From Niebla homalea (taxonomy: Eukaryota; Ascomycota; Lecanoromycetes; Lecanorales; Ramalinaceae): a stretch of DNA of 64,000 nt. The DNA lies in the NCBI GenBank assembly GCA_019925105.1, contig JAHGAU010000010.1:1488001-1552000 (forward strand). Direction: 5' to 3'. The notes beneath the pieces are model-generated. The model worked only from the letters and a program-made list of their open reading frames with translations. It did not search any database and had not been told where the DNA came from. The first letter of the stretch is position 1. The number at the start of each line of letters is the position of its first letter. Both the position numbers and the translations under genes were made by a program. Positions 46,898 to 58,247 of this stretch are shown piece by piece.

Positions 46898-48880
46898 TCA
46901 TGCATCCGTGATACAGCCGTGGCTTGCATCCGTCACGATACTCGCATATTTCTTTAGGGTCCCCTTTTGGTACTTCAACTCCGGGCGTCTGAAATCCTTC
47001 CTTCTGCGCTCCAGCTCCGGCTCATCAACAAGGACATCTAATTTCCTCGTCTCGGCATCAATGACAATTTCATCACCATCTCTCACAAGCGCAATTGGCC
47101 CCCCCTCCTGAGCTTCAGGCACAATGTGCCCAATCAGGAAACCATGACTGCCACCGCTGAATCTCCCATCCGTCAACAGGGCCACATCCTTGCCCAGCCC
47201 CGCGCCCATGATGGCGGAGCTCGGCTTGAGCATTTCCGGCATGCCAGGCCCACCCTTCGGACCTTCGTAGCGGATCACAACGACGGTCTTCTCCCCCTTC
47301 TTGATGGCCCCATTCTCGAGCGCGTGCACCATGTCGTCCTCGGCATCAAAGACCTTGGCTTTGCCCGCGAAACGCATGCCTTCCTTGCCGGTGATCTTAC
47401 CGACTGATCCTCCCGGAGCGAGACTCCCGCGAAGAATCTGGATATGGCCGGTCTTCTTGATGGGGTTGCTAAATGGTCGGATGATGGTTTGGTCCGAGGG
47501 AAAATCAGGTGCATCCTTCACATTCTGGGCAAGTGTCTGGCCTGTGACGGTCATACCATCGCCAGATATGACGTTTTCCTTTAGGAGGAGCTTGATCAGG
47601 GCGGGGGTGCCGCCAATATTGTGGAGGTCGGCCATTACGTATTTACCTGATGGTTTCAGGTCGGCGAGGAAGGGAGTGTTGTCGCTGACGCGTTGGAAGT
47701 CGTCGATAGTCAAGTCGATTCCAACAGAGTGAGCGATAGCGATTAGATGAAGGACGGCGTTTGTTGAGCCGCCAGTGATATTTACTAAGACCATGGCATT
47801 CTCAAATGCTTGCTTTGTTAGTATATCCGAAGGTCTGATGTCTTCTTGTAGTAGCTTCTTGATGGCACCGCCTGCTGCAAGACACTCCAATTGCTTGGCC
47901 TTGGATTCTGCCGGGTTGGACGATGATCCCGGTAGCGTCATGCCCATGATCTCAATTGCTGAGGCCATGGTGTTGGCCGTGTACATCCCTCCGCAAGCCC
48001 CTCCTCCGGGACAGGCATGTCTAATGATATCAAACCGCTGCTCCTCATTGATATCGCCCGCAATGAACTGCCCATACGATTGAAACGCGGAAATGATGTC
48101 GATATCTGCATTGTTCTGCGTCGCCGCGCAGCCAGGCTTGATCGTGCCACCGTAAACCATCAGACTTGGCCGATTTACCCGGCCCATGGCCATGATTACC
48201 CCCGGCATGTTTTTATCACAACCCGGTATCGATATATTCGCATCGTACCATTGGCCCCCCATCACCGTCTCGATTGAGTCCGCAATCAGATCTCGGGACT
48301 GCAGCGAGTATCTCATGCCCTTTGTGCCCATGGATATCGCATCGCTGACGCCCACAGTGTTGAATTGGTAGCCTATCAGCCCCTGACGCTCAACGCCTTC
48401 TTTGACTTTATGATTTAGGTCGAGGAGGTGCATATTGCACGGGTTGCCTGAATACCACACGGAGGAGATGCCAACCTGGGCTTTTGACATGTCGGAGGGT
48501 TCGAGACCGGTAGCGTAGAGCATGGCTTGCGATGCGCCTTGGGACTTGGGTTGGGTGACATGTCGACTGATTTCGTTGAGAGGGCGGTCTGTGGAGGTGG
48601 CATATTTCCGTCTGGCTGTCGATCCCAGTGCTGGCTTGATGCTGTATTGTCTATGAAATTGTGATCTCTGTTGAGTTACGTGTGGGTTGAGGTCGGAGAA
48701 CAAAGCAGGGGCGTTCGCTCCAAGCGCTTTCAAGCATTGCGGGAGAACCTTTGGGGCCGGGCGTAATACAGCCGAGCTCCGTCTCGATAGCATGGCTTGG
48801 GAAAGCTCAGGCAACAACCAATTGATGCTTCCAAGGAGATGTGCGACGCGGATGGAAGAGAGGGTAGCTTGCGGTCTCAA
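46898..48880 (-). CDS. ILV3: dihydroxy-acid dehydratase, mitochondrial
   Basis: Iron-sulfur enzyme converting 2,3-dihydroxy acids to 2-keto acids in valine and isoleucine synthesis. One exon, 660 residues, with a presequence of about 90 residues rich in Arg/Ser/Ala that ends near RRKYATS. Cluster and active-site motifs: [54 protein letters not shown], and the C-terminal [18 protein letters not shown], which contains the catalytic serine. All conserved cysteines are present, so it should be active. Many fungi carry several copies; whether this is the housekeeping one cannot be settled here. It is in tandem with the kinase gene upstream. Confidence 0.95.
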   Translation of the reverse strand: MRPQATLSSIRVAHLLGSINWLLPELSQAMLSRRSSAVLRPAPKVLPQCLKALGANAPALFSDLNPHVTQQRSQFHRQYSIKPALGSTARRKYATSTDRPLNEISRHVTQPKSQGASQAMLYATGLEPSDMSKAQVGISSVWYSGNPCNMHLLDLNHKVKEGVERQGLIGYQFNTVGVSDAISMGTKGMRYSLQSRDLIADSIETVMGGQWYDANISIPGCDKNMPGVIMAMGRVNRPSLMVYGGTIKPGCAATQNNADIDIISAFQSYGQFIAGDINEEQRFDIIRHACPGGGACGGMYTANTMASAIEIMGMTLPGSSSNPAESKAKQLECLAAGGAIKKLLQEDIRPSDILTKQAFENAMVLVNITGGSTNAVLHLIAIAHSVGIDLTIDDFQRVSDNTPFLADLKPSGKYVMADLHNIGGTPALIKLLLKENVISGDGMTVTGQTLAQNVKDAPDFPSDQTIIRPFSNPIKKTGHIQILRGSLAPGGSVGKITGKEGMRFAGKAKVFDAEDDMVHALENGAIKKGEKTVVVIRYEGPKGGPGMPEMLKPSSAIMGAGLGKDVALLTDGRFSGGSHGFLIGHIVPEAQEGGPIALVRDGDEIVIDAETRKLDVLVDEPELERRRKDFRRPELKYQKGTLKKYASIVTDASHGCITDA

Positions 48881-49180
48881 CGTCTGAAGTTGAGAGTCTT
48901 GGAACCAACTTTACGCGAAGCCTAGCTCGAGGGCCAGGATTTAGGGCATGTCATCTTGCAGAACATCAGTCTTAGTTCTCTTGCCATGTAAAACATTTGA
49001 AGTTCTTTCCTGTCTCATATCATCGAAGATGAGAAAGACTCAACATGCGCGTGTTCAGAACCCAAGCCCGCCAAAAGCCCAACGAAGCTAAAATAAAGGG
49101 TATATACAAAGAGCAACATATAATAGCGCGGACATCATAGAACGTCGCTGCAGATACCAACAGTCACTTCTGGTCATCTC
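48881..49180. promoter_or_regulatory. ILV3 promoter region
   Basis: 300 bp between the ILV3 start and the 3' end of the kinase gene. A Leu3-type CCGGnnCCGG site was looked for and not seen. Confidence 0.45.
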
Positions 49181-51285
49181 CTAATCCTCATCGTCGTCCA
49201 GCCTTAGACCGCCTTCCACCTGAATCCCGCCAGCTACCCATCTCGTCTTCTGCACCTTTTCCAGATCCCACCGATCCCTCTTCCTTGCAATCAATCCTTC
49301 GACGGCCTCCCTTGCGCCTTCGAATTCTGCTCCCTTCACAGGGTCCCACTCTCCCTCTGCATTCGCCCATCTGACCCACTGCCAGTCACAGCTGGCAATC
49401 CTATGGCTTGTGGGGCGTCTGCGTCTGCTACCTGGAATTGGATCAAAGGGCATTCTCCCTTCCATCAAAGTGTAGAGAACAACACCCAAAGCCCAAGCAT
49501 CAGTGAGACGCCCGTCATAATCCTGACCTATCAGCACCTCTGGGGCCGCGTAGTCCTCACTTCCGCATCGGCGTCTGAGGAGAGGAGATTCTGGCGGCTT
49601 GGGCACCTCTCGGCCAAGCCCAAGATCCGATAGGGTTACTAATGGTCCGTCGAGTTTTTGCCAGTCCGTGACCCTGGCGATTTCCTCAGTCCTTATGTTA
49701 ACGAGGATGTCTAATTGTATTCAGCACGACCCCGTCCTAGTGAATTTCAAGCATGTAACTCACTCTCCAACTTGATATCTCGATGGCAGATGTACTGCAG
49801 ATGCAAATATCGAACAGCGTCCACTAATTCGGCAAAGATGCGGCGGACCATCGGAGGCTTCAGTGAGTCCAGATTTGTACTCGCCAATTCAAAGAGGTCA
49901 CCACCCGGACAATAATTCAATACGAACAGTGTCTGCCGATCTTTGTTGCTGACAGCTTTGAGGTGTACCAACGAAGGATGGTCAGTTTGTTTCATGAGAT
50001 CCAACTCACGCTTTATCGACGTCTCCATGGATTTCTCGTCGGGCCCGCCTGTTGGTCCATGGTTGCAAACCTTGACAGCTACGAGGGATTTCGGATCCAA
50101 AGAAAGCTCAGCCTTGACTGGATCTTGAGCTTGTTGATCATCAATTTCACTACTTGTCGCCAGCATGACTCGGCTGAATGTTCCTTCGCCAAGCTGGCGC
50201 AAGGCTCTCCAACGCCTCGTCTTGCCGCCTCGGACCGTCATTGCTTCGTAATACAAAGATGGAGATGGCCTTGAATCTTGAGGAATTGATACATTCTCGG
50301 TATCATCTCTTTCCCCACCACGATTACTGTCTGGCGGTGTCGGCGGTTTTGCAATCGCAATACCACGCTGTACTGCCAGGCGCTCCTCACGATGCATTGT
50401 TTCATCGGGTGGGGAGAGAGCTTGACCCAAGGGCGGCGCCATTGAAGAGGAGAGCGTGACGTTGCGCGCTTTGGGGACTTGCATCCCATCAGGCCTGTAA
50501 TCACTGAGACTGCGATTTCTTGCGTGGGCAGCCGCATTGGCTTCCGCAACTTGTGCCCGCTGATCATTGGATAGCTGTCCGACGAAAGGAACTTTACGCT
50601 TCTTGGGTGAACTCTTTTCAAAGTTGACAGCGACCCTCCCAGAGTCAGATGATGTGCGCGCTTCTTGCGCCTCGGGTGGGTCTTCAATCATCTCCTCGTC
50701 AATCGATCGCCTCCATGGTGTAGGAGAGCCCCATGCTGACATTGGGGAGGGAAGTGGCGTCATATCAGCCAGAGGGCCAACTCCTGGCGAAGAAGCCACT
50801 GATGCGGGAGAGTACGAATCCGCGCCATGCCTCCTGGCGGAATGGGTAGAGCGAATGCTGGAATGGCGGACTGGCAATCCAGCGTTGAAATTTGTCTGCC
50901 CCGGTGACTCGGCAATGATATCGTTGCCTGCAATGCGAGAGTCTTGCTTGTTCTTCTGCGCAAGTTGATCAGTCTGTAATTTCAAGCCGCTGATGGGAGT
51001 ATGAAGATTGGGAGAGGTGGAGGATTGATAAGCGGTCGCGTCGAGCGCATGAAGGGAAGCATTGTACTGAAAGGGAGGCGAGATTTCCGGCTTAGCATGA
51101 GTACCGCTGAATGCAGGATTGCTTGGGTTGCTGTTATATCCATCGTTATCTTGAGTACCTGGCGCTTCGTCACTTGCGCTCTGGGAGTTCTTTACATCTA
51201 GTGGCCTCGCCGGAGGCGAAGTGGCAGAAGTTGACATTGATCCCAAGTCAGCTTGCTCAGAGACACAACTTTTTAGGAAAGCCAT
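49181..51285 (-). CDS. serine/threonine protein kinase with variant DLG motif
   Basis: Exons 49764-51285 and 49181-49710 give 683 residues. The N-terminal 340 residues are disordered and Ser/Pro-rich with many SP sites. The kinase domain follows: LGEGTFSRVMLA (glycine loop), VAVKVC (lysine), YLHLQYICHRDIKLE joined in phase to NILVN (catalytic loop HRDIKLEN), then LSDLGLGR where DFG is usual, and DYAAPEVLIG. A C-lobe segment SRRRRPTSHRIASCDWQWV and an acidic C-terminus end it. The subfamily is not certain; the layout with a long N-terminal tail resembles fungal NPR/HAL5- or PRR-type kinases. The DLG form keeps the metal-binding Asp, so activity is likely. Confidence 0.9.
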
Positions 51286-52080
51286 TCATCAGTTTGACTT
51301 GTCTGTATGAAAACATGTTTATCATGTAGCGACGTGACGAGGCGCGGTGGATATGTGGTGGAATTGGGGAGGTCGAGACACGGCAATTGTCACTCAGCCC
51401 CATTGCCCTATGATTTCCGAAAGCTTAGCCGGTACGGCCGGCCCGAGAGCCGGGCGGGTAACTGCAGATTCTACTCCGTAGGTTGGCACGGGCAATGGGC
51501 GTGACCCCCACCCCCACGTGTTCAGTATTCACAGAATCAAAGGAGCCGGGATAACAGGCCCTTCTATCATTGTTCACTCCAGGAATTGGATTGATCATGC
51601 ACTATATTTAATGAAATCAATGTGTTCAATCATGCCCAATAGGCGACGTGCTTAATCCAAGACTATTATGTACAGAATGCTGCCAGCGCTTAGCAGCGGC
51701 TATGGGGTATGAAACCCGCTTTCCCACCTAGTCTTTACATTTGGTTGGAGTTCATTCACGGGTGTTCAGCGGTATGATCCTCAAAGGAAATCGAGTACAT
51801 CCAACCTCCTAGCCCAAGAATATCCTAGAGTCGTTGTATTTGGCCCATCAGCCAATCGCCTAATGGCCCCTTGGTGGATACAAGCTACTATTGCCTGCAC
51901 GAAGGGATATTCCTGAGGTTCCGCTGAAAATCATGTCAGCTCTTGTGCCTCAAAAATTTCTCCCTCAGTCCTTGGAGCTTCGTCACATCTTGACGAGTAT
52001 TATCTTGTGCATGCGAAAAGTCAATAAGGGGTATGAGCGGCTTCGTAGGCCTTGCTGATAATCCAACAAGCCAAGGGAGC
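51286..52080. other. intergenic region, kinase promoter
   Basis: About 800 bp. It includes a GC-rich cluster of CCGG/GGCCGG steps near 51428-51455 and otherwise no recognisable feature. Confidence 0.55.
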
Positions 52081-54187
52081 TTATCTGGGAATGGGCCTCT
52101 TGAAAGCATGTGCCTCAGTATTACTACAGAGGAAAATTAATACGGTTGTCTCGATGGAGAATGGAATCCACTCACAGCACGTATTTGTCAAGACTGACCA
52201 CGTTCGGATCGCTGAATATCAAGTAGAAATATTTCAAGGTCTCCGCCAACCAAAAGCTCTCCATGTTGTCATCCATTTCCGGTTGACCCTTCGAGGTCAC
52301 ATCAACGATAGCCGAATTGGCAGCGTCGGTCCTTGTTGCATTTTCGATTGATTGGAACATGTTCCATGCCGAGTCGAGCAAGTCGGTGGCTCCAGTGAGA
52401 CGGTAGTGTATAAAGACGGATTCAATGGCTTCGGGTCGAAGAAGATAGCGTTTATCGGGGATTTCAATGACGCCAGGTACGATGCGCAGCTCCTTCATCA
52501 TCTCCTCAACCGTTGTCTTAGAGTCCGGTGTGACCTTCACATTGCTTTCGCTGTGTTCAGCCAAATACGCAGTGTACTTCTGTCGAACTTGCTCTTCCCA
52601 CTCAGCCTCATCCCAAGTGCACTCAGAATTCATCTCGCAGGGTATCATGTTGAATATCTCAGGCATGATGCCCGTCGGCATGTTTTTGTACGCCCAGATG
52701 CATCCGTCTACCAACTTCCTGGCCATGTTTAGGTGCTCTGGCTGGTCGAATAGTTTCGCGCCGATGCCGACCATCCCACCAGCGTAGCACCCTAGATGCT
52801 GACCACGCGGTGTTGTCTTGACCTTGTAATTGGGATCATTGTTATCGGAACCATCGGACTGAGCGCTGCCGGGGATGAGGACGTCAGCGCCATCTGGAAG
52901 CATTGGCTGAAAGAAGATGTGGTTCATGGCCGCTGTTATGGCGTATTTATACATATCTTGATACTTCAAGCTGCCGGTCCTGCCACCCAAAAGCATGTGT
53001 TGCTTGGGTAGATATTCGTATAGCGAATCAGCCAGGCCCCCCAGAGTGAAAGCATTATCATGAAAGGTCAATTGCTTGGCATCGACGATCGTGGGCCATA
53101 GACCCGCAATCTTCGTGCCAGACTGCGACGATTGGAATTCCCTCATTACTCGTGTGACGGCGTCGTAGTACTTGGGATCGCCTGTGAGCTGCGAGAGGCG
53201 CGTGAATTCAAGATCCAAGGACCCAAGCTCTGCAACAATAGAATTCCGACTGGCCGTTTGATCTGCTCCATCCAAAGCCTCCTTCCAAGCGAAACGTGTG
53301 ACAGGCATGTGATTGGGTGTGTCAAAAGCACAGTAAAGCAATTCTCCAACTTGCGCCGCCTTTTCTAGAAGCATCGGGTACTTGGCCTCACTTATGTCGT
53401 ATGCTCCGAGTAGGCCGCCAAGGAATCTGATGGTGGTCTCAAAAGTGTTCAAGTTCCCTGTCTTGGGCTCTGCGAAGTTGATGGATTGGACCGCTTCCAC
53501 GGCTTCGTCGAACTCTTCAGTCAGGCCCATCATCCACAGTGTATCCAGGGAGTCCACTAGCGTCGCTGCCCATCCCCCAAAATTGTTCCGGGAGGCGTTT
53601 GAGACCGGTATGAGCTCGTCTTGTAGCCACGCATACTTCTTGTATCCTTCCCATGAATGCACGAAGCTCTCCTTCACTGCCGCCAATCTCTCAAGCCTAG
53701 TCTCTTTCGCTGTGTTGGTCTCCTCTGCAAACGTATGCTGTAGTTGCGGCAGTTCAAGGGGAGCAGCGATAGGCAGGTCTTGTAGCTCTGCTACTGGATG
53801 CTTTGCCGCGAACGTCTTTGTACCAATCGTCGCTTGCCCTGTGTTCCACCTGTTCTTCTGGGTCTGTAGCTTTGCCGCAATCTCATCTAGCTCAGAGGAT
53901 TCGATCTTTTGCTCATGCTTGAGTCCGGTCTCATTCGATACTGTGGCCGTGTCTGATATGATAGGGGAAGGGTTTCCGGTAGGAGCTGCCTGCTCAGGCC
54001 CAACTTCAATCTGGTCAGGAGTCGGTGGAGCTAATCGGGCATCATCGGGTCTGTGTTTAATGCCGGATTTGATTCGAGCGGTGACATCTTCAGTTGTTAT
54101 TGACGATCCACGCAGGAGGTACCAGATAGTGAAGCTGACGAGCGAAAGGATGGTCAGTGACGTTATACGCCGTCTAGGAATGAGCAT
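52081..54187 (-). CDS. alpha-1,2-mannosidase, GH47, type II membrane protein
   Basis: Trims mannose from N-glycans in the ER/Golgi. Exons 52176-54187 and 52081-52123 give 684 residues. The start is the first ATG (MLIPRRRITSLTILSL), which opens a signal anchor (ILSLVSFTIWYLL), so the catalytic domain faces the lumen. GH47 motifs: FGGWAATLVDSLDTLWMMGL, FETTIRFLGGLLGAYD, FTLGGLADSLYEYLPKQ, HLGCYAGGMVGIGAKLF, and RYLLRPEAIESVFIHYRLTG. The small last exon supplies NTEAHAFKRPIP, whose Thr binds the essential calcium in this family, so the exon is needed for function. A 150-residue low-complexity stem separates anchor and domain, as in Golgi enzymes. Confidence 0.93.
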
Positions 54188-54953
54188 CTTGCTGTGGGCG
54201 ACATAAGTCAATCAGGTCAACGTCCCTGGGCGCATCAGTCTGTACGTCCGACGACCGCAATCCGAACGCCTTTTTCAGCCATTTTGAGTCTTTGGAGATC
54301 AAAGAGCTCCGTGAACATGGTCTGCCTTCCAATTTGATTATCTTGGCTGCTTGGCGCGGCTCAGTACGCGCTTGATTGGCTTCCTGCAAACGGATGGAGC
54401 TGGGGTGGAGTAGGGCGGAAGCTCAGGGGCTACAGGGAAGCTTAGAATGGGTCCACAGGGGTCAGCGAGCCGAGACCTCGCAGCCGCTTGGAACGCTTTT
54501 AAGAGTCGGCTTGGCATTGTTGTCTACAATTATATCCTAACGGAGCTGAGATGTAAATTCGCCCAGCCGGCTTCTCGTTCCAGCATCTAGAACTGTGGAG
54601 GCTTCCAGAGCATGTGCATAAGCCTCTGTTAGCCTAGTGCAGGCATGTTGCGGGCATGGGGTGTCACTGAGCCGTCATGCGAGCGGTGCCAAGACACTCT
54701 CATGCCACGTGTATATCTCATCACCTTGTCGTACATCACAGACTAGCTGGGTGTGTCCTGCTGTCCTCTTTCATAGATCCATCTTCATAGATCATACTAT
54801 TCATACTACCCTATCAAACTCATGCGTCCATGCGTGTGACAGCTTCAGAGCTTTTGTACTTGAGCAACAATAGTGGTCTTCGTGATCCGTTCTGTGGCAC
54901 GAGATCAATACTGTAAAGGGGAGAAGATAATTGGCTAACCTATTTTATGTTTC

Positions 54954-55371
54954 GCTAATTTGCTCGATCCCTGCTACGTGTATATGTGGATACGTGGTGT
55001 TTTTGGTGTTTGTAGTGTTTTGATTGGCCTGTCTCAGGACCTGAGCTACAGGGACCTCGCCGTCGAGGTCCCAGGGCACCTCGCCGTCGAGGCACCCCCG
55101 CCATGGCCCGGCCACGGGGTGAAGCCAGGGCTGAGAACCCCCCCGCACGAGCTGGGAACCTGGGGCTATCTATATAGAGCTATGTACACGAAAGGAGTGG
55201 GTGGGTGGGCAATTTTGACAAAAGCCGTTGTCCAAGCAGGTCCTCAAGGATGAGATGAAGAACTCAGGGATTTGGGTGAGCTGGCTCATACAAATCTCTG
55301 AGCTCCCCCGCACGGCCCCTGAAGAGCCGCTTAGCCGACAAGTGGCTATTCCGCATGTCCGGCAAATTAGC
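54954..55371. mobile_element. possible MITE-like element or repeat relic
   Basis: GCTAATTTGC at 54954-54963 recurs as its exact reverse complement GCAAATTAGC at 55362-55371, bracketing 418 bp. The interior has no gene but has two copies of CCTCGCCGTCGAGG, 24 bp apart, each able to form a hairpin. I see no target-site duplication with confidence, and a 10-bp terminal repeat could be chance, so this is tentative. Confidence 0.35.
55051..55092. repeat. two hairpin-forming repeats with 24-bp period
   Basis: CCTCGCCGTCGAGG occurs at 55055-55068 and 55079-55092. The first copy extends to 9-bp arms (GGGACCTCG and CGAGGTCCC, 55051-55072) around the loop CCGT. Confidence 0.85.
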
Positions 55372-55643
55372 TAGTAGCTAAACTACACCCTGAAATTTCT
55401 TGTTTTGGCCCCCAGACAAATCTGTATGCATGAGACGGGACAGTATTGCATTCGCCTTCCTGCATCGTGATCTGGGTCTGAAATATCGATTGGCCACTGA
55501 GCCTACCGATGCCGGATATGCTCGCATTCGAGGCGCTGTCTCTTATTTTATGCAGCAGCATGGCTACAAAGCCCCACGCGTGAATGCGTTGTCTACGGCA
55601 GTTTTTTTATCACTTCCATTGATACACTCACTGACTTCTCGAC

Positions 55644-56905
55644 ATGGCTACGACCGAGAAACACCTTTTTTTCGTCCAGGATATACCCTCTCTCATTGGT
55701 TTTGACTTAGAGAAGCCTGGCTGGGCGCAGCCTCAGGTCTACCCATCTCCAGGTAGCGATGGAATCGACTATGAAACTACTCGTCAACTAGCTATACGTG
55801 GAGCACGAGTCTACATTTTCTCTCGATCTTCCTCCAAAGCGGAAAACGCCATGGTAGCAATCAAAGAGTCGGCTCCTGACAAAGAGGTCGACCTTCACTT
55901 CATCCAAACAGATCTGAAGTCCCTAGAAAGTGTCAATAATGCGGCCGAAAAGTTCAAGGCCATAGAATCAAGATTGCACATACTCATCGCCAATGCTGGT
56001 GTGAGAGGTGTCTATTTGTCTCTTAGTAGTTCTGTCTACTTGTTCAAGATGGATTGGCTGACGTCTTTTTAACAAGATCACGGCTGTGCCGTTCGCTTTG
56101 ACCACGGATGGATACGAAACACAATGGCAGACTAACTATCTTTCTCATTGCCTCTTGATGAAGGCACTGCTTCCGATCTTGAGCTCCACTGCCACTGGGA
56201 CCCTTTCCTCAAGTCGGGTCCGGATTGTTTTGCTCTCAAGCGATGCTGCATTTTTTCCTTTTGCGCCCAAATTGGACATCGAGAACCTCAATTGGACCAT
56301 CTTACCGGAACGCTGGCTGCTTCGTATTGCTTCCTCTTCTGTGGTCGCTACCCACAGTGGCGGCTTTGCTAATTTGCCTCCTAAATACTTCAAATGCTAC
56401 GATTGAGGTCTCGTTGCTTTGGTGACGCTGACCATCTTGCTCAGGAAGCGTTACTGCCACTCCAAGCAAGCACTCGTTCATTTGGCTCACCAGCTCCACA
56501 CAATCTTCACCAAGGAGAAACTACCAATCAAGACCTATGCCGTCCACCCGGGCGTAATCAAGACGAATATACAAGCCGCCGACCCTACCGTCCTTGGTAG
56601 AATCGTCAGATTCGCAGTGAAGCGGGGTTTGGTACCTGGCAAATTGGGACGTGAAGACGGAGCACGAACAGCTCTCGCATGTGCCACTAGCAACGATGGG
56701 TTACTTTGTCCACCTATTGCTCAAATTGTGAGGTACGGGTCCACTTCTATTTAGGGAGATCGTAAACGGTAGCGGTGCTTTCTTTGGACCCTTTGGGCGA
56801 CGGGAAAAGAGAGTCCATGAGTTGATCGCCAAATGGCAGCCACAGGATATGGCTGTGAAGTTATGGGAAGCAAGTGCGGCAATCATTGAAAGAAAGATGT
56901 CATGA
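55644..56905 (+). pseudogene. short-chain dehydrogenase/reductase, frameshifted
   Basis: An SDR of the fungal retinol-dehydrogenase-like type. Exons 55644-56000, 56077-56323, 56445-56699 and 56755-56905 fit splice sites. Recognisable parts: SDGIDYETTRQLAIRGARVY, LHILIANAG joined to ITAVPFALTTDGYETQWQTN, RIVLLSSDAAFFPFAPKL, then RYCHSKQALVHLAHQLH (catalytic YxxxK) and TYAVHPGVIKTNIQ, ending GAFFGPFGRREKR and KWQPQDMAVKLW. Two lesions: the dinucleotide-binding TGxxxGIG is degraded (PGSDGID), and the frame slips near 56300, since the expected TGTLAAS before the next splice is in another frame. A sequencing error could cause the slip, but with the altered glycine motif decay is more likely. Confidence 0.7.
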
Positions 56906-57255
56906 CGGATCTGGCGATCGAAGCCTTACTTGCGCCATTACTCGAAGCAAGCAGACAGTAGGGATGCATATCAAGGACGTCGTTGTACACAGGAGGATTC
57001 TTCTCTGACCCATCTCTCCGCAGACGAGACAGAACAATCATACATTCTCATTTGTAGAAGCACACTGCCTATATGAAACGCGCCACTCTGAGGGTAGGGC
57101 GCTTGTTCCGGTCTCTCCAAGCTACATCTGTACCTTTAATCAATGATCTCAATTTCGGTGGTCTTTCTGGTGGTCTCTACGACTGCAAAAATTGTGCTCC
57201 AGGCTATAAATTTGTAAGCTGGCGAGATGGGCCATGAACAGACAAGAAATGCTTT
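56906..57255. other. intergenic region inside the decayed island
   Basis: 350 bp between the two decayed genes, convergent. No feature seen. Confidence 0.5.
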
Positions 57256-58247
57256 TCAAAGATTGTAATGGGGACTGCTGGTCAAGGGTCGATTGTAAGT
57301 CCACGTTGTCCGCAATATTATTTGTGGCATTTTTGGCATACAAGGGAAATCAAGGCTACTGAGGTATCCAGGTATCAGTGCTGATCTCACAATTGAGCAG
57401 TCTCCGTCGCTAGATCCTCTATCAGCAATGCATTGTTACCCCTGGTATGACTCAAGATCCCTTACAAAATCCCAAGACTGATGAGTGCGCAGATCACGAA
57501 ACTGGTGCGTATGTCCAGCTGCAGATTCCCAAGGAATACCACTGGCATCAGGGAGAGAATGAGAGTGACCAGTACTGCGCAGACTATTCTTCTGTTAGCA
57601 AAATGTCCTTGCAAACTGTCCTTGAAGTTATAGTTACAACCCTCCTTGGAAGTACATAACCGCGTGGCCACTAGCGATTGATCGGCAGGTACCCGGTAGC
57701 AGGATGTCCCAACTTTTGGCAATGGACCGGCACCCAAAAAGATCACTGATGATGAGACTTGCGGAGTAGGCGACCACCAAAAAATTGATGCCATGCAAGA
57801 AGTACTTTCGCATCAGAGCCGCAGCCTTGCCAAGCAGACGAAGCAGAAGTAGACTGATAGAAACCTTCGAGGCAGCGGTGCCGACAAAAATGGGAAATCT
57901 CAACGCGAAGTTCTACTTTTGCACATCCATTTGTTGTTGTGCCGTCAAATCAACGACATGTTTGCCGAATCCTGCCGATAGTTGGATACCTTTCACACAA
58001 AGGGCTACGATGCAGCATATCCGTTGCATGTTCTCAGAATAGGTGAATGGGCAAACGAAAGAAGATGGATTGAGCATACCGTGGCTAGAACAATGGTGCT
58101 GTCATCCGTACCAAATTCATACACTAGTCTCAGGCGGACATACATGCGCAAAGCGAACAAGATCAGGGCTGCTGCTGATATGATTGCCTTACTAGTAATG
58201 AGTCCTAGACCCTGGTCGTCACCGGTATCTTGTAGGGACGGCGACAT
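57256..58247 (-). pseudogene. fungal rhodopsin-domain membrane protein, in-frame stop
   Basis: Fragment-like relative of the large fungal family of seven-helix 'rhodopsin domain' proteins common near secondary metabolism genes. Exons 58080-58247, 57641-58032, 57466-57591 and 57256-57418 all join in phase. Parts: ITSKAIISAAALILFALRM, EFGTDDSTIVLAT, SAGFGKHVVDLTAQQQMDVQ, a break, NFALRFPIFVGTAASKVSI, CRSIAKSWDILLPGTC, VTLILSLMPVVFLGNLQ, and CSIVRSALIPGYLSSLDF. A TAG at 57913-57915 stands where family members have Trp (KWNF). The change equals CpA to TpA on the plus strand, the signature of RIP. The C-terminal end is also shorter and unlike the family. Confidence 0.72.

Larger units (their letters stand above)
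54188..55643. other. 1.5-kb intergenic region at the edge of a decayed island
   Basis: No supported gene. It includes the mannosidase promoter and the inverted-repeat element 54954-55371. Confidence 0.6.

Noticed and set aside
50835..50890. tRNA-like string (GGCGGAATGGGTAGAGC followed by GGACTGGCAATCCAG)
   Set aside because: It lies inside the conserved reading frame of the kinase N-terminal region, and no acceptor stem or T-arm pairs around it.
54960..55253. 97-codon frame across the hairpin repeats
   Set aside because: Low-complexity translation of repeats with no homology signal.
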